Translations under genes and position numbers: made by a program | DNA from: Clostridiales bacterium | GTDB lineage: Bacteria > Bacillota > Clostridia > Oscillospirales > Oscillospiraceae | Assembly: GCA_022768185.1 (NCBI GenBank) | Contig: JALEMS010000023.1 | Location: 1 to 64,000 of the forward strand | Reading direction: 5' to 3' | DNA length: 64,000 bases | In this document: positions 34,054 to 43,035 of the stretch, piece after piece | Numbering within the stretch: the first letter of the stretch is position 1 | Layout of the letters: each line of letters starts with the position of its first letter | The notes under the pieces: generated by a model | What the model was told of the DNA's origin: nothing | What the model saw: the letters and a program-made list of their open reading frames with translations, nothing else | The model's database searches: none

Positions 34054-34569
34054 ATGCGCATCTTAGGCATTGATCCGGGCATCGCCACCGTCGGCTTCGG
34101 CGTGCTGGATCTGGTTCGCTCCAAGCCGTCTCTTGTGACCTGCGGCGTCATCACCACGCCGGCCGGGCAGGCACTTTCCTGCCGGCTCGACCAGATCTTT
34201 CGGGATATGAATGAACTGATCGGATCGTTTTCTCCGGATGTTATGGCGGTTGAGGAACTGTTTTTCAATACCAATATCACAACAGGCATCGCCGTGGCAC
34301 ACGGCAGGGGGGTCATTTTGCTGTCTGCCTACCGTGCCGGGCTGCCGATCTTTGAATATACGCCGCTGCAGGTGAAGCAGGCGGTCGTCGGTTATGGCCG
34401 GGCAGAGAAGCACCAGGTCATCGATATGACGCGCCGTATCCTCAATATGGCTGCGCCGCCGAAGCCGGACGATGCGGCCGACGCTGTGGCCATTGCGCTA
34501 TGTCACGCGCGCAGCAGTACGTCGCTCATTGCAAAGCAGGGAGGTACGTCACATTGTTCCACTACATAG
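34054..34569 (+). CDS. ruvC: Holliday junction resolvase RuvC
   Basis: A 171-residue endonuclease that cuts Holliday junctions. The catalytic acidic residues are seen in ILGIDPGIATVGFG (Asp 7), MAVEELFFNTN (Glu) and KPDDAADAVAIAL (Asp pair). ATG 34054 is chosen, with GGGAG 7 bases upstream; an in-frame extension back to 33817 has no family similarity. It overlaps ruvA by 16 bp, and ruvA-ruvB follow in the classical order. Confidence 0.97.
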   Translation: MRILGIDPGIATVGFGVLDLVRSKPSLVTCGVITTPAGQALSCRLDQIFRDMNELIGSFSPDVMAVEELFFNTNITTGIAVAHGRGVILLSAYRAGLPIFEYTPLQVKQAVVGYGRAEKHQVIDMTRRILNMAAPPKPDDAADAVAIALCHARSSTSLIAKQGGTSHCSTT

Positions 34570-35156
34570 AAGGCACGGTCGATTCTCTTGCCCCCAACCT
34601 GGCCGTCATAGACTGCGGCGGCATTGGCTTTGCCCTGAGCGTGTCCAACAACACGCTGACCGGCCTCAGCCCCGGCGAACGGGCGCGGCTGTATACGTAC
34701 CTGTATCTGCGCGAGGACGCTATGGAGCTGTTCGGCTTTTTCAACCGGCAGGAGAAGGCCTGTTTTGAAAAGCTGATCGGCGTATCCGGCGTCGGTCCGC
34801 GTGCTGCATTGGCTATTTTGTCGTACAACACCCCGGCCGGTCTGGCGTTTGCGGTTGCCTCGGGCAATGAGAAGGCACTGACAGTCGTCCCGGGTATCGG
34901 CAAAAAAATTGCCCAGCGCGTGCTGCTGGAACTCAAGGACAAGCTCGGCGTCTCTGCTGATGACGGAGCTGCGGCTTCCGGCTTGCAGCCTGTCTCTCCG
35001 CCGCAGGATGACCGGAAGCTGGCCGACGCCACACAGGCGCTCACCACGCTTGGCTACAGTGCAGCGGAGATTCACGAGGCGCTGCGCCAGATTGACCTGG
35101 CGGCGCTGCCGCTGGAGGCCATCATCAAAGCGGCGCTGAAAAACATGATGCGATAA
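34554..35156 (+). CDS. ruvA: Holliday junction branch migration protein RuvA
   Basis: A 200-residue protein that binds the four-way junction and loads RuvB. The N-terminal OB domain starts LFHYIEGTVDSLAPNLAVIDCGGIGF. The two helix-hairpin-helix motifs are FEKLIGVSGVGPRAALAIL and VVPGIGKKIAQRVLLELKDKL, and domain III contains ADATQALTTLGYSAAEIHEAL. The start is TTG 34554, with GGAGGT 8 bases upstream. It ends 12 bases before ruvB. Confidence 0.97.
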   Translation: MFHYIEGTVDSLAPNLAVIDCGGIGFALSVSNNTLTGLSPGERARLYTYLYLREDAMELFGFFNRQEKACFEKLIGVSGVGPRAALAILSYNTPAGLAFAVASGNEKALTVVPGIGKKIAQRVLLELKDKLGVSADDGAAASGLQPVSPPQDDRKLADATQALTTLGYSAAEIHEALRQIDLAALPLEAIIKAALKNMMR

Positions 35157-35168
35157 GGAGGGACACAC

Positions 35169-36206
35169 ATGAGCATCAGCTATTCCGGTGAGGAGCAGCC
35201 CATCACTGCTGCCACCAGCCTGCCGGAGGATCTGCCGGAAGGCTCGCTGCGTCCCCGTACGATTGACGAATACATCGGCCAGGAAAAAGCAAAGGAAAAC
35301 CTCAAAATTTTCATCCAGGCGGCAAAGCAGCGCGGGGAAGCGTTGGATCATGTGCTGCTGCACGGCCCCCCGGGATTGGGTAAGACCACGCTGGCCTCGG
35401 TCATTGCAAACGAGATGGGCGTGTCCATGCGCATCACCTCCGGCCCGGCCATTGAAAAGGCGGGTGATCTGGCCGCGCTTCTGACGAACCTGCAGGAAAA
35501 CGATATTTTGTTTGTCGATGAGATCCACCGACTCAACCGCTCGGTGGAGGAAATTCTCTATCCGGCGATGGAGGACTATGCCATCGACATCATCATCGGC
35601 AAGGGGCCGTCGGCGAACTCCATCCGGCTGGATCTGCCGCATTTTACGCTCATCGGCGCCACGACGCGCTCCGGCCAGCTGACCGCGCCTCTGCGCGACC
35701 GCTTCGGCGTCAGCCTCCGGTTGGAGCTGTACACTCCGCGGGAGCTGCAGCAGATCGTCACACGCTCTGCCGGCATCCTCGGCATCGAGATCGAGCCAAA
35801 CGGGGCACGGGAGATCGCCATGCGCTCGCGCGGCACGCCGCGTATCGCAAACCGCATGCTGCGCCGCGTGCGTGATTTTGCGCAGGTGCGCGCGGGCGGT
35901 GTGATTACCGAAGCGGTGGCAGACGAAGCGCTCACGCGGCTGGAGGTCGATAAGCAGGGCCTCGATGCACAGGATCGCCGGATGCTGCGGAGCATTATTG
36001 AGTATTACGGCGGCGGTCCGGTCGGCCTGGAGACACTGGCGGCTACCATCTGTGAGGAAGCTGTTACACTGGAGGACATGTACGAGCCATATCTGCTGCA
36101 GCAGGGTTATCTTACGCGCACGCCGAGAGGCCGTTGCGTCACGCCCAAGGCGTATGCACATCTGGGGATGGCTGTACCGGAGCTGCAGCAACAGCTGGAA
36201 TTATAG
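35169..36206 (+). CDS. ruvB: Holliday junction helicase RuvB
   Basis: A 345-residue AAA+ motor for branch migration. Motifs are [20 protein letters not shown], Walker [10 protein letters not shown], Walker [13 protein letters not shown], the sensor [19 protein letters not shown] and the C-terminal winged helix with [12 protein letters not shown]. The length is standard. ATG 35169 has AAGGAGG upstream. It is the last gene of ruvCAB. Confidence 0.98.
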   Translation: MSISYSGEEQPITAATSLPEDLPEGSLRPRTIDEYIGQEKAKENLKIFIQAAKQRGEALDHVLLHGPPGLGKTTLASVIANEMGVSMRITSGPAIEKAGDLAALLTNLQENDILFVDEIHRLNRSVEEILYPAMEDYAIDIIIGKGPSANSIRLDLPHFTLIGATTRSGQLTAPLRDRFGVSLRLELYTPRELQQIVTRSAGILGIEIEPNGAREIAMRSRGTPRIANRMLRRVRDFAQVRAGGVITEAVADEALTRLEVDKQGLDAQDRRMLRSIIEYYGGGPVGLETLAATICEEAVTLEDMYEPYLLQQGYLTRTPRGRCVTPKAYAHLGMAVPELQQQLEL

Positions 36207-36257
36207 GCGATACGCTGATACAGGCACAGGTTCTCTGCGAGTTTTTCAATAAAAGTG

Positions 36258-36285
36258 TTGACTTTTTTGTGGGTTGCGTTATAAT
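36258..36285 (+). promoter_or_regulatory. sigH promoter
   Basis: TTGACT, a 16-base spacer and TATAAT (36280-36285). The 5' leader is only about 20 bases and lacks a clear SD before the ATG. Confidence 0.7.
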
Positions 36286-36311
36286 AAATAACGTTCAAAT
36301 GGATATTTTTT

Positions 36312-36926
36312 ATGTTGGATTTATCTGCATTCCATGATGACGAGCTTCAGGCCATGGCTGCCGCGGGCAGCGGCACAGCCGAAGAAGAGCTTGCCGTTCG
36401 ATACAGCCGCCTGGTTCGCATCTGTGCGCGCCCGTTTTTCTTGGCAGGCGGCGACAGGGAAGACCTGATGCAGGAAGGCATGCTCGGCCTGCTTTCCGCG
36501 ATCCGAACGTACGATCCTGATGCCGGTGCTGAGTTTCGCTCCTATGCGGAGCTGTGCATCCGCCGACGCTTGCTTTCTGCCATCAAGTTGGCATCCGGCA
36601 GGAAGCATATGCCGCTCAACGACAGATTGTCGTTGGATGATCTCCTCTCCAATGAATCCCAGACCCAATTGGCTGACATTGCCGGCACATACCGGCGTAT
36701 CCCTGAGGAGCAGGTTCTGGCCAGAGAGAGCGAACTTGAGTTTTCTACCACCTTTACACGGCGCTTGTCCGATCTGGAAGCGCAAACCTTGTCCCGTTAT
36801 CTTGCAGGCCTGTCCTACAATGAGATCGCCGCAGAGCTGGGACACTCACCGAAATCCATCGACAACGCCGTGCAGCGCATTCGCCGTAAGCTGGAGCGGT
36901 ACCTTGATTCAGGCGATGACAGCTAA
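36312..36926 (+). CDS. sigH: RNA polymerase sigma factor SigH-like
   Basis: A 204-residue sigma-70 family factor. Region 2 contains GGDREDLMQEGMLGLLSAIRTYDPDAGAEFRSYAELCIRRRLLSAIKLASGRKHMPLND, which parallels B. subtilis Spo0H (AELCITRQIITAIKTATRQKHIPLN). Region 4 is LSRYLAGLSYNEIAAELGHSPKSIDNAVQRIRRKL. SigH drives early sporulation genes after Spo0A activation. The protein is slightly shorter than the usual 215-220 residues. ATG 36312 has no good SD, so translation may depend on its very short leader. Confidence 0.88.
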   Translation: MLDLSAFHDDELQAMAAAGSGTAEEELAVRYSRLVRICARPFFLAGGDREDLMQEGMLGLLSAIRTYDPDAGAEFRSYAELCIRRRLLSAIKLASGRKHMPLNDRLSLDDLLSNESQTQLADIAGTYRRIPEEQVLARESELEFSTTFTRRLSDLEAQTLSRYLAGLSYNEIAAELGHSPKSIDNAVQRIRRKLERYLDSGDDS

Positions 36927-36986
36927 GAGTGCTGTTCGCAATATAAAGCCCAAACGGGCGAGTCTTTTCAAAGAGAGGAACAACCC

Positions 36987-37271
36987 ATGTACGAAGACAA
37001 GACTTTAGTCTGCAAAGAGTGTGGCCAGCAGTTCGTGTTCACCGCCGGTGAGCAGGAGTTCTATGCCGAGCGCGGCTTCCAGAACGAGCCTCAGCGCTGC
37101 AAGGCATGCCGCGACGCACGCAAGAACGCTGCCCGCGGTCCCCGTGAGTACTTCACTGCCACCTGCGCAGCTTGCGGCGGCGAAGCTCGCGTGCCCTTTG
37201 AGCCGAAGAGCGATCGTCCCGTCTACTGCAGCGAGTGCTTTGCAAAGATGAGAGAGGAAGCCGGCCGCTAA
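36987..37271 (+). CDS. Zinc-ribbon protein with four CxxC pairs
   Basis: A 94-residue, soluble protein with cysteine pairs CKEC, CKAC, CAAC and CSEC, enough for two zinc ribbons. The first unit reads TLVCKECGQQFVFTAGEQEFYAERGFQNEPQRCKACRDARK, matching the probable zinc-ribbon domain (zf-trcl type) found in many Clostridia. A second ribbon follows. Function is unknown. It has a strong SD (AGAGAGGAAC) and lies 60 bases after sigH, so it may be co-transcribed with it. Confidence 0.88.
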   Translation: MYEDKTLVCKECGQQFVFTAGEQEFYAERGFQNEPQRCKACRDARKNAARGPREYFTATCAACGGEARVPFEPKSDRPVYCSECFAKMREEAGR

Positions 37272-37285
37272 TCAACGGTCTGCGT

Positions 37286-37319
37286 GAACAAAGGGACGCT
37301 GTACAGCGTCCCTTTGTTC
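37286..37319. terminator. Palindromic terminator after the zinc-ribbon gene
   Basis: A fully palindromic 34-base hairpin (17-bp arms). The downstream T-run is poor (TCTCTG), so a protein-binding site is an alternative. Confidence 0.6.
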
Positions 37320-37351
37320 TCTGTAGGACAGGTTGAAGCGCTTACGGTACG

Positions 37352-37378
37352 GCCGGCATCTGCCCGGCTGTTTTTTTA
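37352..37378 (+). terminator. Second hairpin with a T-run before trmK
   Basis: Stem GCCGG/CCGGC (37352-37356 with 37364-37368) followed by TGTTTTTTT. It ends only a few bases before the trmK start. Confidence 0.5.
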
Positions 37379-37391
37379 TGATATGAATCAT

Positions 37392-38102
37392 ATGGAAACC
37401 ATAACACTATCCAGGCGGTTGGCTGCGCTGGCCGCGCTGGTGCCGCAGGGCAGCTGTCCTGTCGACGTGGGAACGGATCACGGCTATCTCCCTGCATGGC
37501 TGCTGCAAAACGGCGTCTGCAGCCGGGCCTATGCCACGGATCTCCGTTCCAAGCCGCTGGAAAGCGCCATGCGCACGGCGCAGGCGGCAGGGCTTTCCGG
37601 ACAGATCACCTTTTTTCTCTGCGACGGACTGGAGGACTGCCCACCCCGGGAAGTTGACACGGTCATCATTGCAGGCATGGGCGGTGAGAACATTGCCGGG
37701 ATTCTGGAGCGTGCCCCCTGGACGAGGGAGAAGCTGCTGATTCTGCAGCCGATGTCAAGACAGGAGGTGCTGCGTGCCTTTTTGACGGAGCATGGGTATG
37801 CCATTGTGTCGGAGCATTTGGTGCAGGATGGCGGTATTCTTTATCAGGTACTGACCGCGCGCGGCGGCACGCCGGCTCCTCATACACCGGCTGAACTGTT
37901 GACCGGCCGCTTCGCACTGCTGGAGGCAGACCCGCTGCTGCCGGAATATCTGGAAAAGACATTGCAGAAGCTCCGCCATGCAGAAGCCGGTCTGGCCTGC
38001 GCATCCTCGGAGGAAGCGGCGCTTCGCCTGGAGAAGATGAGGGCCGTCATCGACGGCATGGAACAGGAATACAGGAGGTTACAGGATGCCGAGCGTGGGT
38101 GA
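37392..38102 (+). CDS. trmK: tRNA (adenine(22)-N1)-methyltransferase TrmK
   Basis: A 236-residue SAM-dependent methyltransferase that modifies A22 of tRNA. The SAM site is CPVDVGTDHGYLPAWLLQNG near residue 22, followed by YATDLRSKPLESAMRTA and TVIIAGMGGENIAGIL, all typical. The C-terminal part is a helical coiled region. The start is not certain: ATG 37392 begins with the family ETITLSRRLAALAALVP, and ATG 37383 is an alternative; neither has a clear SD. The stop overlaps the next gene by 17 bp, the conserved trmK-nif3 pair of Firmicutes. Confidence 0.92.
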   Translation: METITLSRRLAALAALVPQGSCPVDVGTDHGYLPAWLLQNGVCSRAYATDLRSKPLESAMRTAQAAGLSGQITFFLCDGLEDCPPREVDTVIIAGMGGENIAGILERAPWTREKLLILQPMSRQEVLRAFLTEHGYAIVSEHLVQDGGILYQVLTARGGTPAPHTPAELLTGRFALLEADPLLPEYLEKTLQKLRHAEAGLACASSEEAALRLEKMRAVIDGMEQEYRRLQDAERG

Positions 38103-38880
38103 GATTCGCGATCTTTTGGAGCAGAAGGCGCCTTCGTGCCTGAAGCTGGATTTTGACAACGTAGGGCTGCTGGTGGGAGATGCTCAGGCCCCGGTCGAGC
38201 GTGTGCTGCTGGCGCTGGACATCACCGGCGCGGTGATCGACGAAGCTGTCAGCCTCGACGCGCAGCTGATCGTCTCGCACCACCCGTTGTTTTTTTCACT
38301 CAAGAGCGTCACGAGTGAAACGCCTGCCGGAGAGAAGGTGCTGGCGCTGGCTCGCCATGGCATAGCTGCCATCTGCATGCATACCAACCTTGACAGTGCG
38401 CCCGGCGGCGTCAACGATGCTCTGCTGGCCGCGCTGGGCGCAGAAAACGCCGGCTTCCTCCGCCAAACCGGCACGCTTCCGGATGGTACGCCCGCAGGTA
38501 TCACCCGGCTGGGCCGTCTGCCGGAGGCCGTGCCGCTGGCCGATTTTCTTCAGACCGTCCGCACAAAAACTGCAGGCCACGGTCTGCGCTATCATGACGC
38601 AGGGCGTACCGTACAGCAGCTGGCGGTCTGCGGCGGCTCCGGCGGCGGCGACCTGGAGGACGTCATCCGTTTCGGGTGTGATACCTTTGTGACGGCGGAC
38701 GTCAAGTATGATGTCTTTCTGCGCGCAAAGGAGGCCGGCGTCAATCTGATCGACGCAGACCATTTCTGCACGGAAAACGTGGTGATCCCCGTGCTGTGGC
38801 GCTGGCTGCGCAGCGCGTGGCCAAAGCTCGGCGTCATTCTTTCCTCGGTGCATGGCCAGACCGCACAATTTTACGTCTGA
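38086..38880 (+). CDS. Nif3-like dinuclear metal centre protein
   Basis: A 264-residue member of the Nif3/YqfO family, which forms a toroidal hexamer with two metals per subunit. Metal ligands are visible in VSHHPLFF, MHTNLDSAPGGVNDAL and DADHFCTENVV. It lacks the central PII-like insertion of YqfO (about 370 residues), so this is the short form. Biochemical function is not settled. ATG 38086 overlaps trmK and has AGGAGG upstream. Confidence 0.93.
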   Translation: MPSVGEIRDLLEQKAPSCLKLDFDNVGLLVGDAQAPVERVLLALDITGAVIDEAVSLDAQLIVSHHPLFFSLKSVTSETPAGEKVLALARHGIAAICMHTNLDSAPGGVNDALLAALGAENAGFLRQTGTLPDGTPAGITRLGRLPEAVPLADFLQTVRTKTAGHGLRYHDAGRTVQQLAVCGGSGGGDLEDVIRFGCDTFVTADVKYDVFLRAKEAGVNLIDADHFCTENVVIPVLWRWLRSAWPKLGVILSSVHGQTAQFYV

Positions 38881-38943
38881 AGCGGCATAAACCACAGCTT
38901 GCCCCCATAAATTGAAGTAAACATCTCGCAAGGGGGAATGGTT

Positions 38944-40422
38944 GTGGCAGTCAGCCAGATTTATGAGGATATCGCCCTGCGTACGGACGGGGATATCTAT
39001 ATCGGCATCGTGGGACCGGTTCGGACGGGGAAGTCCACCTTTATCAAGCGCTTCATGGAGACCTTGGTCATTCCCAATATTGAAAATGTCTACATGCAGG
39101 AGCGTGCCCGCGACGAGCTGCCGCAGAGCGGCTCGGGGAAAACGATTATGACAGCAGAGCCGAAATTTGTGCCGGAAGACGCGGTAAGCATTGCCCTGCC
39201 GGACGGTGCGCGGCTTTCCGTGCGGCTGATCGATTGCGTCGGCTACATGGTACGCGGTGCGATGGGCCAGTTTGAAGACGGCGTGGAGCGGATGGTCACG
39301 ACCCCTTGGTTTGACCGCGAGGTCAGTATGACCGAGGCAGCGGAGCTGGGAACTGGAAAGGTGATTGCAGAGCACTCCACCATTGGCCTGGTCATCACGA
39401 CCGACGGCACCATCTGCGATATTCCGCGGGAGGACTATGTTGAGCCCGAGGAACGCGTGGTGGCAGAGCTGCAGTCGATCGGTAAGCCCTTTGCACTCAT
39501 TCTCAACAGCGCCCGGCCACAGTCGCCGCAGGCGCAGGCACTGGCTGAGGAGCTTTCGCAGAAGTATGGCGTGGCCTGCCTGTGCATCAACTGTCTTACG
39601 CTGGATGACGCGGACATCACCGAAATCATGCAGGGCGTGCTTCAGGAGTTCCCCATTACGGAGCTGGGCATTTTCCTGCCGTCCTGGGTCGATGCGCTGC
39701 CGATGGAGCATGAGATCAAGCGCGGCCTGTTCGACGCCATTGCCGACGCATCAAAGGATATGAAGCGCATCCGGGATGTCTACGCCGTGCTTGACCGGCT
39801 CGACTGTGTGGAGATCGTCAGTCAGACACGCGTTCGGGATATGGCTATGGGTACGGGACGTGTGTTGGCCGAGCTGGAGCTGCCGCGTCAGCTGTATTAT
39901 CAGACCATCAGCGGTCAGTCCGGCTTCCCGATCCGGGACGACGGGGACCTGATGGCGCTGCTGACAGAGCTGCGCGAGGTCAAGACCGAATATGACCGCA
40001 TTCGCGAAGCGCTCGACGACGTGCGCACCAAGGGCTATGGTATTGTGATGCCGACGCCAGAGGAAATGCACCTTGAGGAGCCGGAGATCGTCCATCAGGG
40101 TGGGCGGTATGGCGTGCGCCTCAAGGCGTCCGCGCCGTCGATTCACATGATTATGGCCAACATTGAGACGGAAGTCTCGCCCGCACTGGGCGGAGAGAAG
40201 GCCTCGGAGGAGATCGTTAATTTCCTGCTGCAGGGCTTTGAGGGCGACGTCAACCGCATCTGGGAATCGAACATCTTCGGCAAATCGCTTTATGATATCG
40301 CCGGGGAGGGCCTGACCAACAAGATCCGGAAAATGCCGGAGGGAGCGCAGGGCAAGCTGCAGGAGACCCTTCAGCGCATCATCAATGAGGGCAGCGGCGG
40401 CCTGATCTGTATCATCCTCTGA
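38944..40422 (+). CDS. spoIVA: Stage IV sporulation protein A
   Basis: The ATPase that polymerises on the forespore surface as the basement of the spore coat. The N-terminal GTPase-like domain has IVGPVRTGKSTFIKRF (Walker A), followed by RLIDCVGYMVRGA and TTDGTICDIPREDYVEPEERVVAEL. The C-terminal region LTNKIRKMPEGAQGKLQETLQRIINEGSGGLICIIL anchors it. GTG 38944 is preferred: it lies 7 bases after AGGGGG and gives 492 residues, the usual length; ATG 38938 is too close to the SD. It is monocistronic. Expression under sigma-E is expected from the family; I could not pick out that promoter. Confidence 0.97.
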   Translation: MAVSQIYEDIALRTDGDIYIGIVGPVRTGKSTFIKRFMETLVIPNIENVYMQERARDELPQSGSGKTIMTAEPKFVPEDAVSIALPDGARLSVRLIDCVGYMVRGAMGQFEDGVERMVTTPWFDREVSMTEAAELGTGKVIAEHSTIGLVITTDGTICDIPREDYVEPEERVVAELQSIGKPFALILNSARPQSPQAQALAEELSQKYGVACLCINCLTLDDADITEIMQGVLQEFPITELGIFLPSWVDALPMEHEIKRGLFDAIADASKDMKRIRDVYAVLDRLDCVEIVSQTRVRDMAMGTGRVLAELELPRQLYYQTISGQSGFPIRDDGDLMALLTELREVKTEYDRIREALDDVRTKGYGIVMPTPEEMHLEEPEIVHQGGRYGVRLKASAPSIHMIMANIETEVSPALGGEKASEEIVNFLLQGFEGDVNRIWESNIFGKSLYDIAGEGLTNKIRKMPEGAQGKLQETLQRIINEGSGGLICIIL

Positions 40423-40436
40423 ATCAGACTGCGACA

Positions 40437-40471
40437 AAGCGCGCGTTCCGTTTTTTCGGATACGCGCGCTT
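40437..40471. terminator. Bidirectional terminator between spoIVA and the DHHW gene
   Basis: A 14-bp stem with one bulged base and a TTTTTT loop (40437-40450 with 40457-40471). Confidence 0.7.
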
Positions 40472-40490
40472 GGCGTTGATTGCGTGCCGG

Positions 40491-41612
40491 TCAGCGGCCG
40501 GCCAGATAGACGCTGGAGTCGGTGCAGAAGTTGGAAACGCTGTAGCAGACGAGCACGGCGTCAAAGTCGTGCTCCTGCAGATACGTCTGCAGACTGGTGC
40601 GGTAATAGCGCAGATCAAGAATATCGATCCGGGAGAAGTGTTCCGTCAGGAAGGGGGACAGGCAGTCCATATAGGAATCGCGCAGGATCAGCAGGGCGGG
40701 CGCGTCGGTGTGCGCTGTCGTGATCTGCAGCAGGGGGGTGTTGCCGCCCCAGAAATACGAGTATTTGTCCTTCTGGCCGAGAAATTCGTCGTGATACATG
40801 CGGCCTTCGACCGGCTTGCCGCTCGGATAGTTGGTGACGTGAACAGCGTCGGTCTCCTCAACAAAGGTTTCGATCTGCTCCGGCGGCACCCATGAGAAGC
40901 CGGAGGATGACCAACTGGTGCCGCAGAAGGAATCGGAGACAATGCGGCGATGAAACGATTCCAAGGGCAGCGGCTGGAGTTCCATGGCCTGCATCAGTGC
41001 GCTGTAGCCGTAATATGCGCCCAGTGTGGTCCAGTGGTGATCGGTGCGGTAATAGATCGGTTCCTCGGCATGGGCAGCCAGTGCGTCCGTCAAGTCGATG
41101 TACTGCGCCTCGGTGCGTGCGCGCACGGTGTCGATGACGGCGGTCTGGCTGGCGTTCGGTGCATTTTTCGGTAGCTTGTCCGCCCAGGTCTCAGACGCGC
41201 CGGGTACCAGCGTCAGATAGACCGGGCAGCCGGCGTGCTCCGTCAGCAGATTGACCGCATTGATATTGGTTTCGAGCAGCTGTTCATCCGGCTCGGAAAA
41301 GGGCTTGATGAGCGTGTTGCCCGGGCAGAGGTAAACCCCGTTGTTTTCCTTTTTCCCCAGCAGGATCTCACTGCGGGCCTTGAGGCTGATCCAGCTGTCG
41401 CGGAAGGGGAACTGATCGGTGGTGTAGGTTTCAAATTTTGAGGTGTAATCCCCGAAAAACAGTTCGCGGCAGGAAAACTTCGGGCGCAGCTGCAAATAGC
41501 GGTTTTCCTGTTCGGAAAAATCCCGATCGGGGGTGCAGAGATTCAGCACAAAAAACCCCGCAAGGAACAGACAGAACAAAAAGATCTGGATCCAGTTCGA
41601 TTTTTTCATCAT
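40491..41612 (-). CDS. DHHW-family protein (AlgJ/AlgX-like)
   Basis: A 373-residue exported protein, anchored by an N-terminal membrane segment (IQIFLFCLFLAGFFVLNL). It belongs to the DHHW family that accompanies MBOAT acyltransferases. The motif RTDHHWT is near residue 193; RFPFRD-like QFPFRDSWISLKAR and LLILRDSYMDCLSPFL, with a Ser of SGNH type, are also visible. With the upstream MBOAT protein it probably O-acetylates an extracellular polysaccharide. ATG 41612 is used; a second ATG follows at 41609. It lies 11 bases after the MBOAT gene. Confidence 0.9.
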   Translation of the reverse strand: MMKKSNWIQIFLFCLFLAGFFVLNLCTPDRDFSEQENRYLQLRPKFSCRELFFGDYTSKFETYTTDQFPFRDSWISLKARSEILLGKKENNGVYLCPGNTLIKPFSEPDEQLLETNINAVNLLTEHAGCPVYLTLVPGASETWADKLPKNAPNASQTAVIDTVRARTEAQYIDLTDALAAHAEEPIYYRTDHHWTTLGAYYGYSALMQAMELQPLPLESFHRRIVSDSFCGTSWSSSGFSWVPPEQIETFVEETDAVHVTNYPSGKPVEGRMYHDEFLGQKDKYSYFWGGNTPLLQITTAHTDAPALLILRDSYMDCLSPFLTEHFSRIDILDLRYYRTSLQTYLQEHDFDAVLVCYSVSNFCTDSSVYLAGR

Positions 41613-41623
41613 GGCGGAGGCTC

Positions 41624-43015
41624 CTAAAACCGGAAGTACAGAAACGGATTATACGTTGCATCAACCAGGTATGCTGTCGACAGCACCAGCACCAGCACGA
41701 CCAGAACCGGCGCTGCCACGCTGCGCAGCTTCTCCGGCAGGCGGGAAAAGAGCTTTTTGCCGAGCGGCATGGATGCAAAAACGGCGATGGCAAGAATCAG
41801 CCCGAACGCGCCGAGGTTAAACAGATCCTCCGGCGCAAACAAGCCGGCCCCCCCGAAGAACATTGCCCGGTAATAATCAAACGCCTGTCCCACGCTGTTG
41901 AGCTGGAAGAGCACCCAGCCGCATACCGCAATCAGCAGCGTGTAAATATGACCCACGGCGGGCGCTTTTTTAAGCCACTTGAGCAGAAACAGCTTCTCAA
42001 GGATAAGAAACACCGCGTAATACAATCCCCAGAGAAGGAAGGTCCAGTTTGCACCGTGCCAGAAGCCGGTGAGCGCCCAGACGACCAGAATATTGAAAAT
42101 CTGCCGTGCGCGGCCCTTACGGTTGCCGCCGAGGGGAATGTAGACGTAATCGCGGAACCATGTGCCCAGACTGATGTGCCAACGGCGCCAAAATTCGGTA
42201 ACGCTGGAGGACAGGTAGGGGTAATCAAAGTTTTCCTTAAATTCGAAGCCCAGCATACGGCCCAGACCGATGGCCATGTCGGAATAGCCGGAGAAGTCAA
42301 AGTAAATCTGCAGAGCGAAGGCGATAATACCGAGCCACGCACCCAGACACGTCAGCTCTCCCGGCGCCTTGGCGGCATAAAAGTCCCACAGTGCACCGAT
42401 GTTATTGGCGATGAGCACCTTTTTCCCAAGCCCCACGGCAAAGCGGCGCACACCGGAGGCAAACTGCTCTGCGCTGTTGGCACGGAAGCCCAGCTGGTCG
42501 GCCACATCCTTGTAGCGCACGATCGGACCGGCAATCAGCTGCGGAAACAGTGCGACAAACGTACCGAAGCTGATGAAGTTCTTCTGTACGTCAGCGTCGC
42601 CTCGGTAGACGTCGATGGGGTAGGACATGGTCTGGAACGTATAGAACGAGATGCCGATGGGCAGCTCCAGGGCCAGCAGCGGCAGGCTGCAGAACGGCAG
42701 TTGATTGAGTGTTTCGGCAAACAGATCGTAATACTTGAAGAACATCAGCATTCCGAGGTTCACCACGGTGTTGACCAGCAGGATTCGGCGCGCTTTTTTG
42801 TCTTCCTGCCGGTATCGGTATACCAGGCGGCCGCTGACGTAGTTGACGCAGATGGAAAACAGCATCAACAGGATGTAGACCGGCTCGCCCCATCCGTAAA
42901 ACACAAAGTTTACGATAAACAGCCAGAGATTGCGCCATTTGACGGGGACAATGTAGTATACTGCCAGAACAATCGGCAGATAGAGGAACAAAAATAAAAT
43001 ACTGGAAAAGACCAT
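41624..43015 (-). CDS. MBOAT-family O-acyltransferase (AlgI-like)
   Basis: A 463-residue polytopic enzyme that passes acetyl groups across the membrane to polysaccharide. Family markers are MVFSSILFLFLYLPIVLAVYY, YPIDVYRGDADVQKNFISFGTFVALFPQLIAGPIVRY, DFSGYSDMAIGLGRMLGFEF and the catalytic histidine in GFWHGANWTFLLWGLYYA. About 11 hydrophobic segments are visible. It pairs with the DHHW protein downstream. A 53-base gap separates it from mpg, and a dif-like sequence lies there. No glycan synthesis genes are in the window, so the substrate is unknown. Confidence 0.94.
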   Translation of the reverse strand: MVFSSILFLFLYLPIVLAVYYIVPVKWRNLWLFIVNFVFYGWGEPVYILLMLFSICVNYVSGRLVYRYRQEDKKARRILLVNTVVNLGMLMFFKYYDLFAETLNQLPFCSLPLLALELPIGISFYTFQTMSYPIDVYRGDADVQKNFISFGTFVALFPQLIAGPIVRYKDVADQLGFRANSAEQFASGVRRFAVGLGKKVLIANNIGALWDFYAAKAPGELTCLGAWLGIIAFALQIYFDFSGYSDMAIGLGRMLGFEFKENFDYPYLSSSVTEFWRRWHISLGTWFRDYVYIPLGGNRKGRARQIFNILVVWALTGFWHGANWTFLLWGLYYAVFLILEKLFLLKWLKKAPAVGHIYTLLIAVCGWVLFQLNSVGQAFDYYRAMFFGGAGLFAPEDLFNLGAFGLILAIAVFASMPLGKKLFSRLPEKLRSVAAPVLVVLVLVLSTAYLVDATYNPFLYFRF

Positions 43016-43035
43016 CAGCTCAAACTCTTTCTGAA

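Noticed and set aside
34503-36191. 562-codon minus-strand ORF opposite ruvA and ruvB
   Set aside because: It covers two conserved genes and has no domain of its own.
38296-39711. 471-codon minus-strand ORF opposite nif3-like and spoIVA
   Set aside because: An antisense shadow across two conserved genes.
41438-42997. 519-codon plus-strand ORF opposite the MBOAT gene
   Set aside because: A Gln- and Arg-rich translation typical of an antisense frame over a membrane protein.
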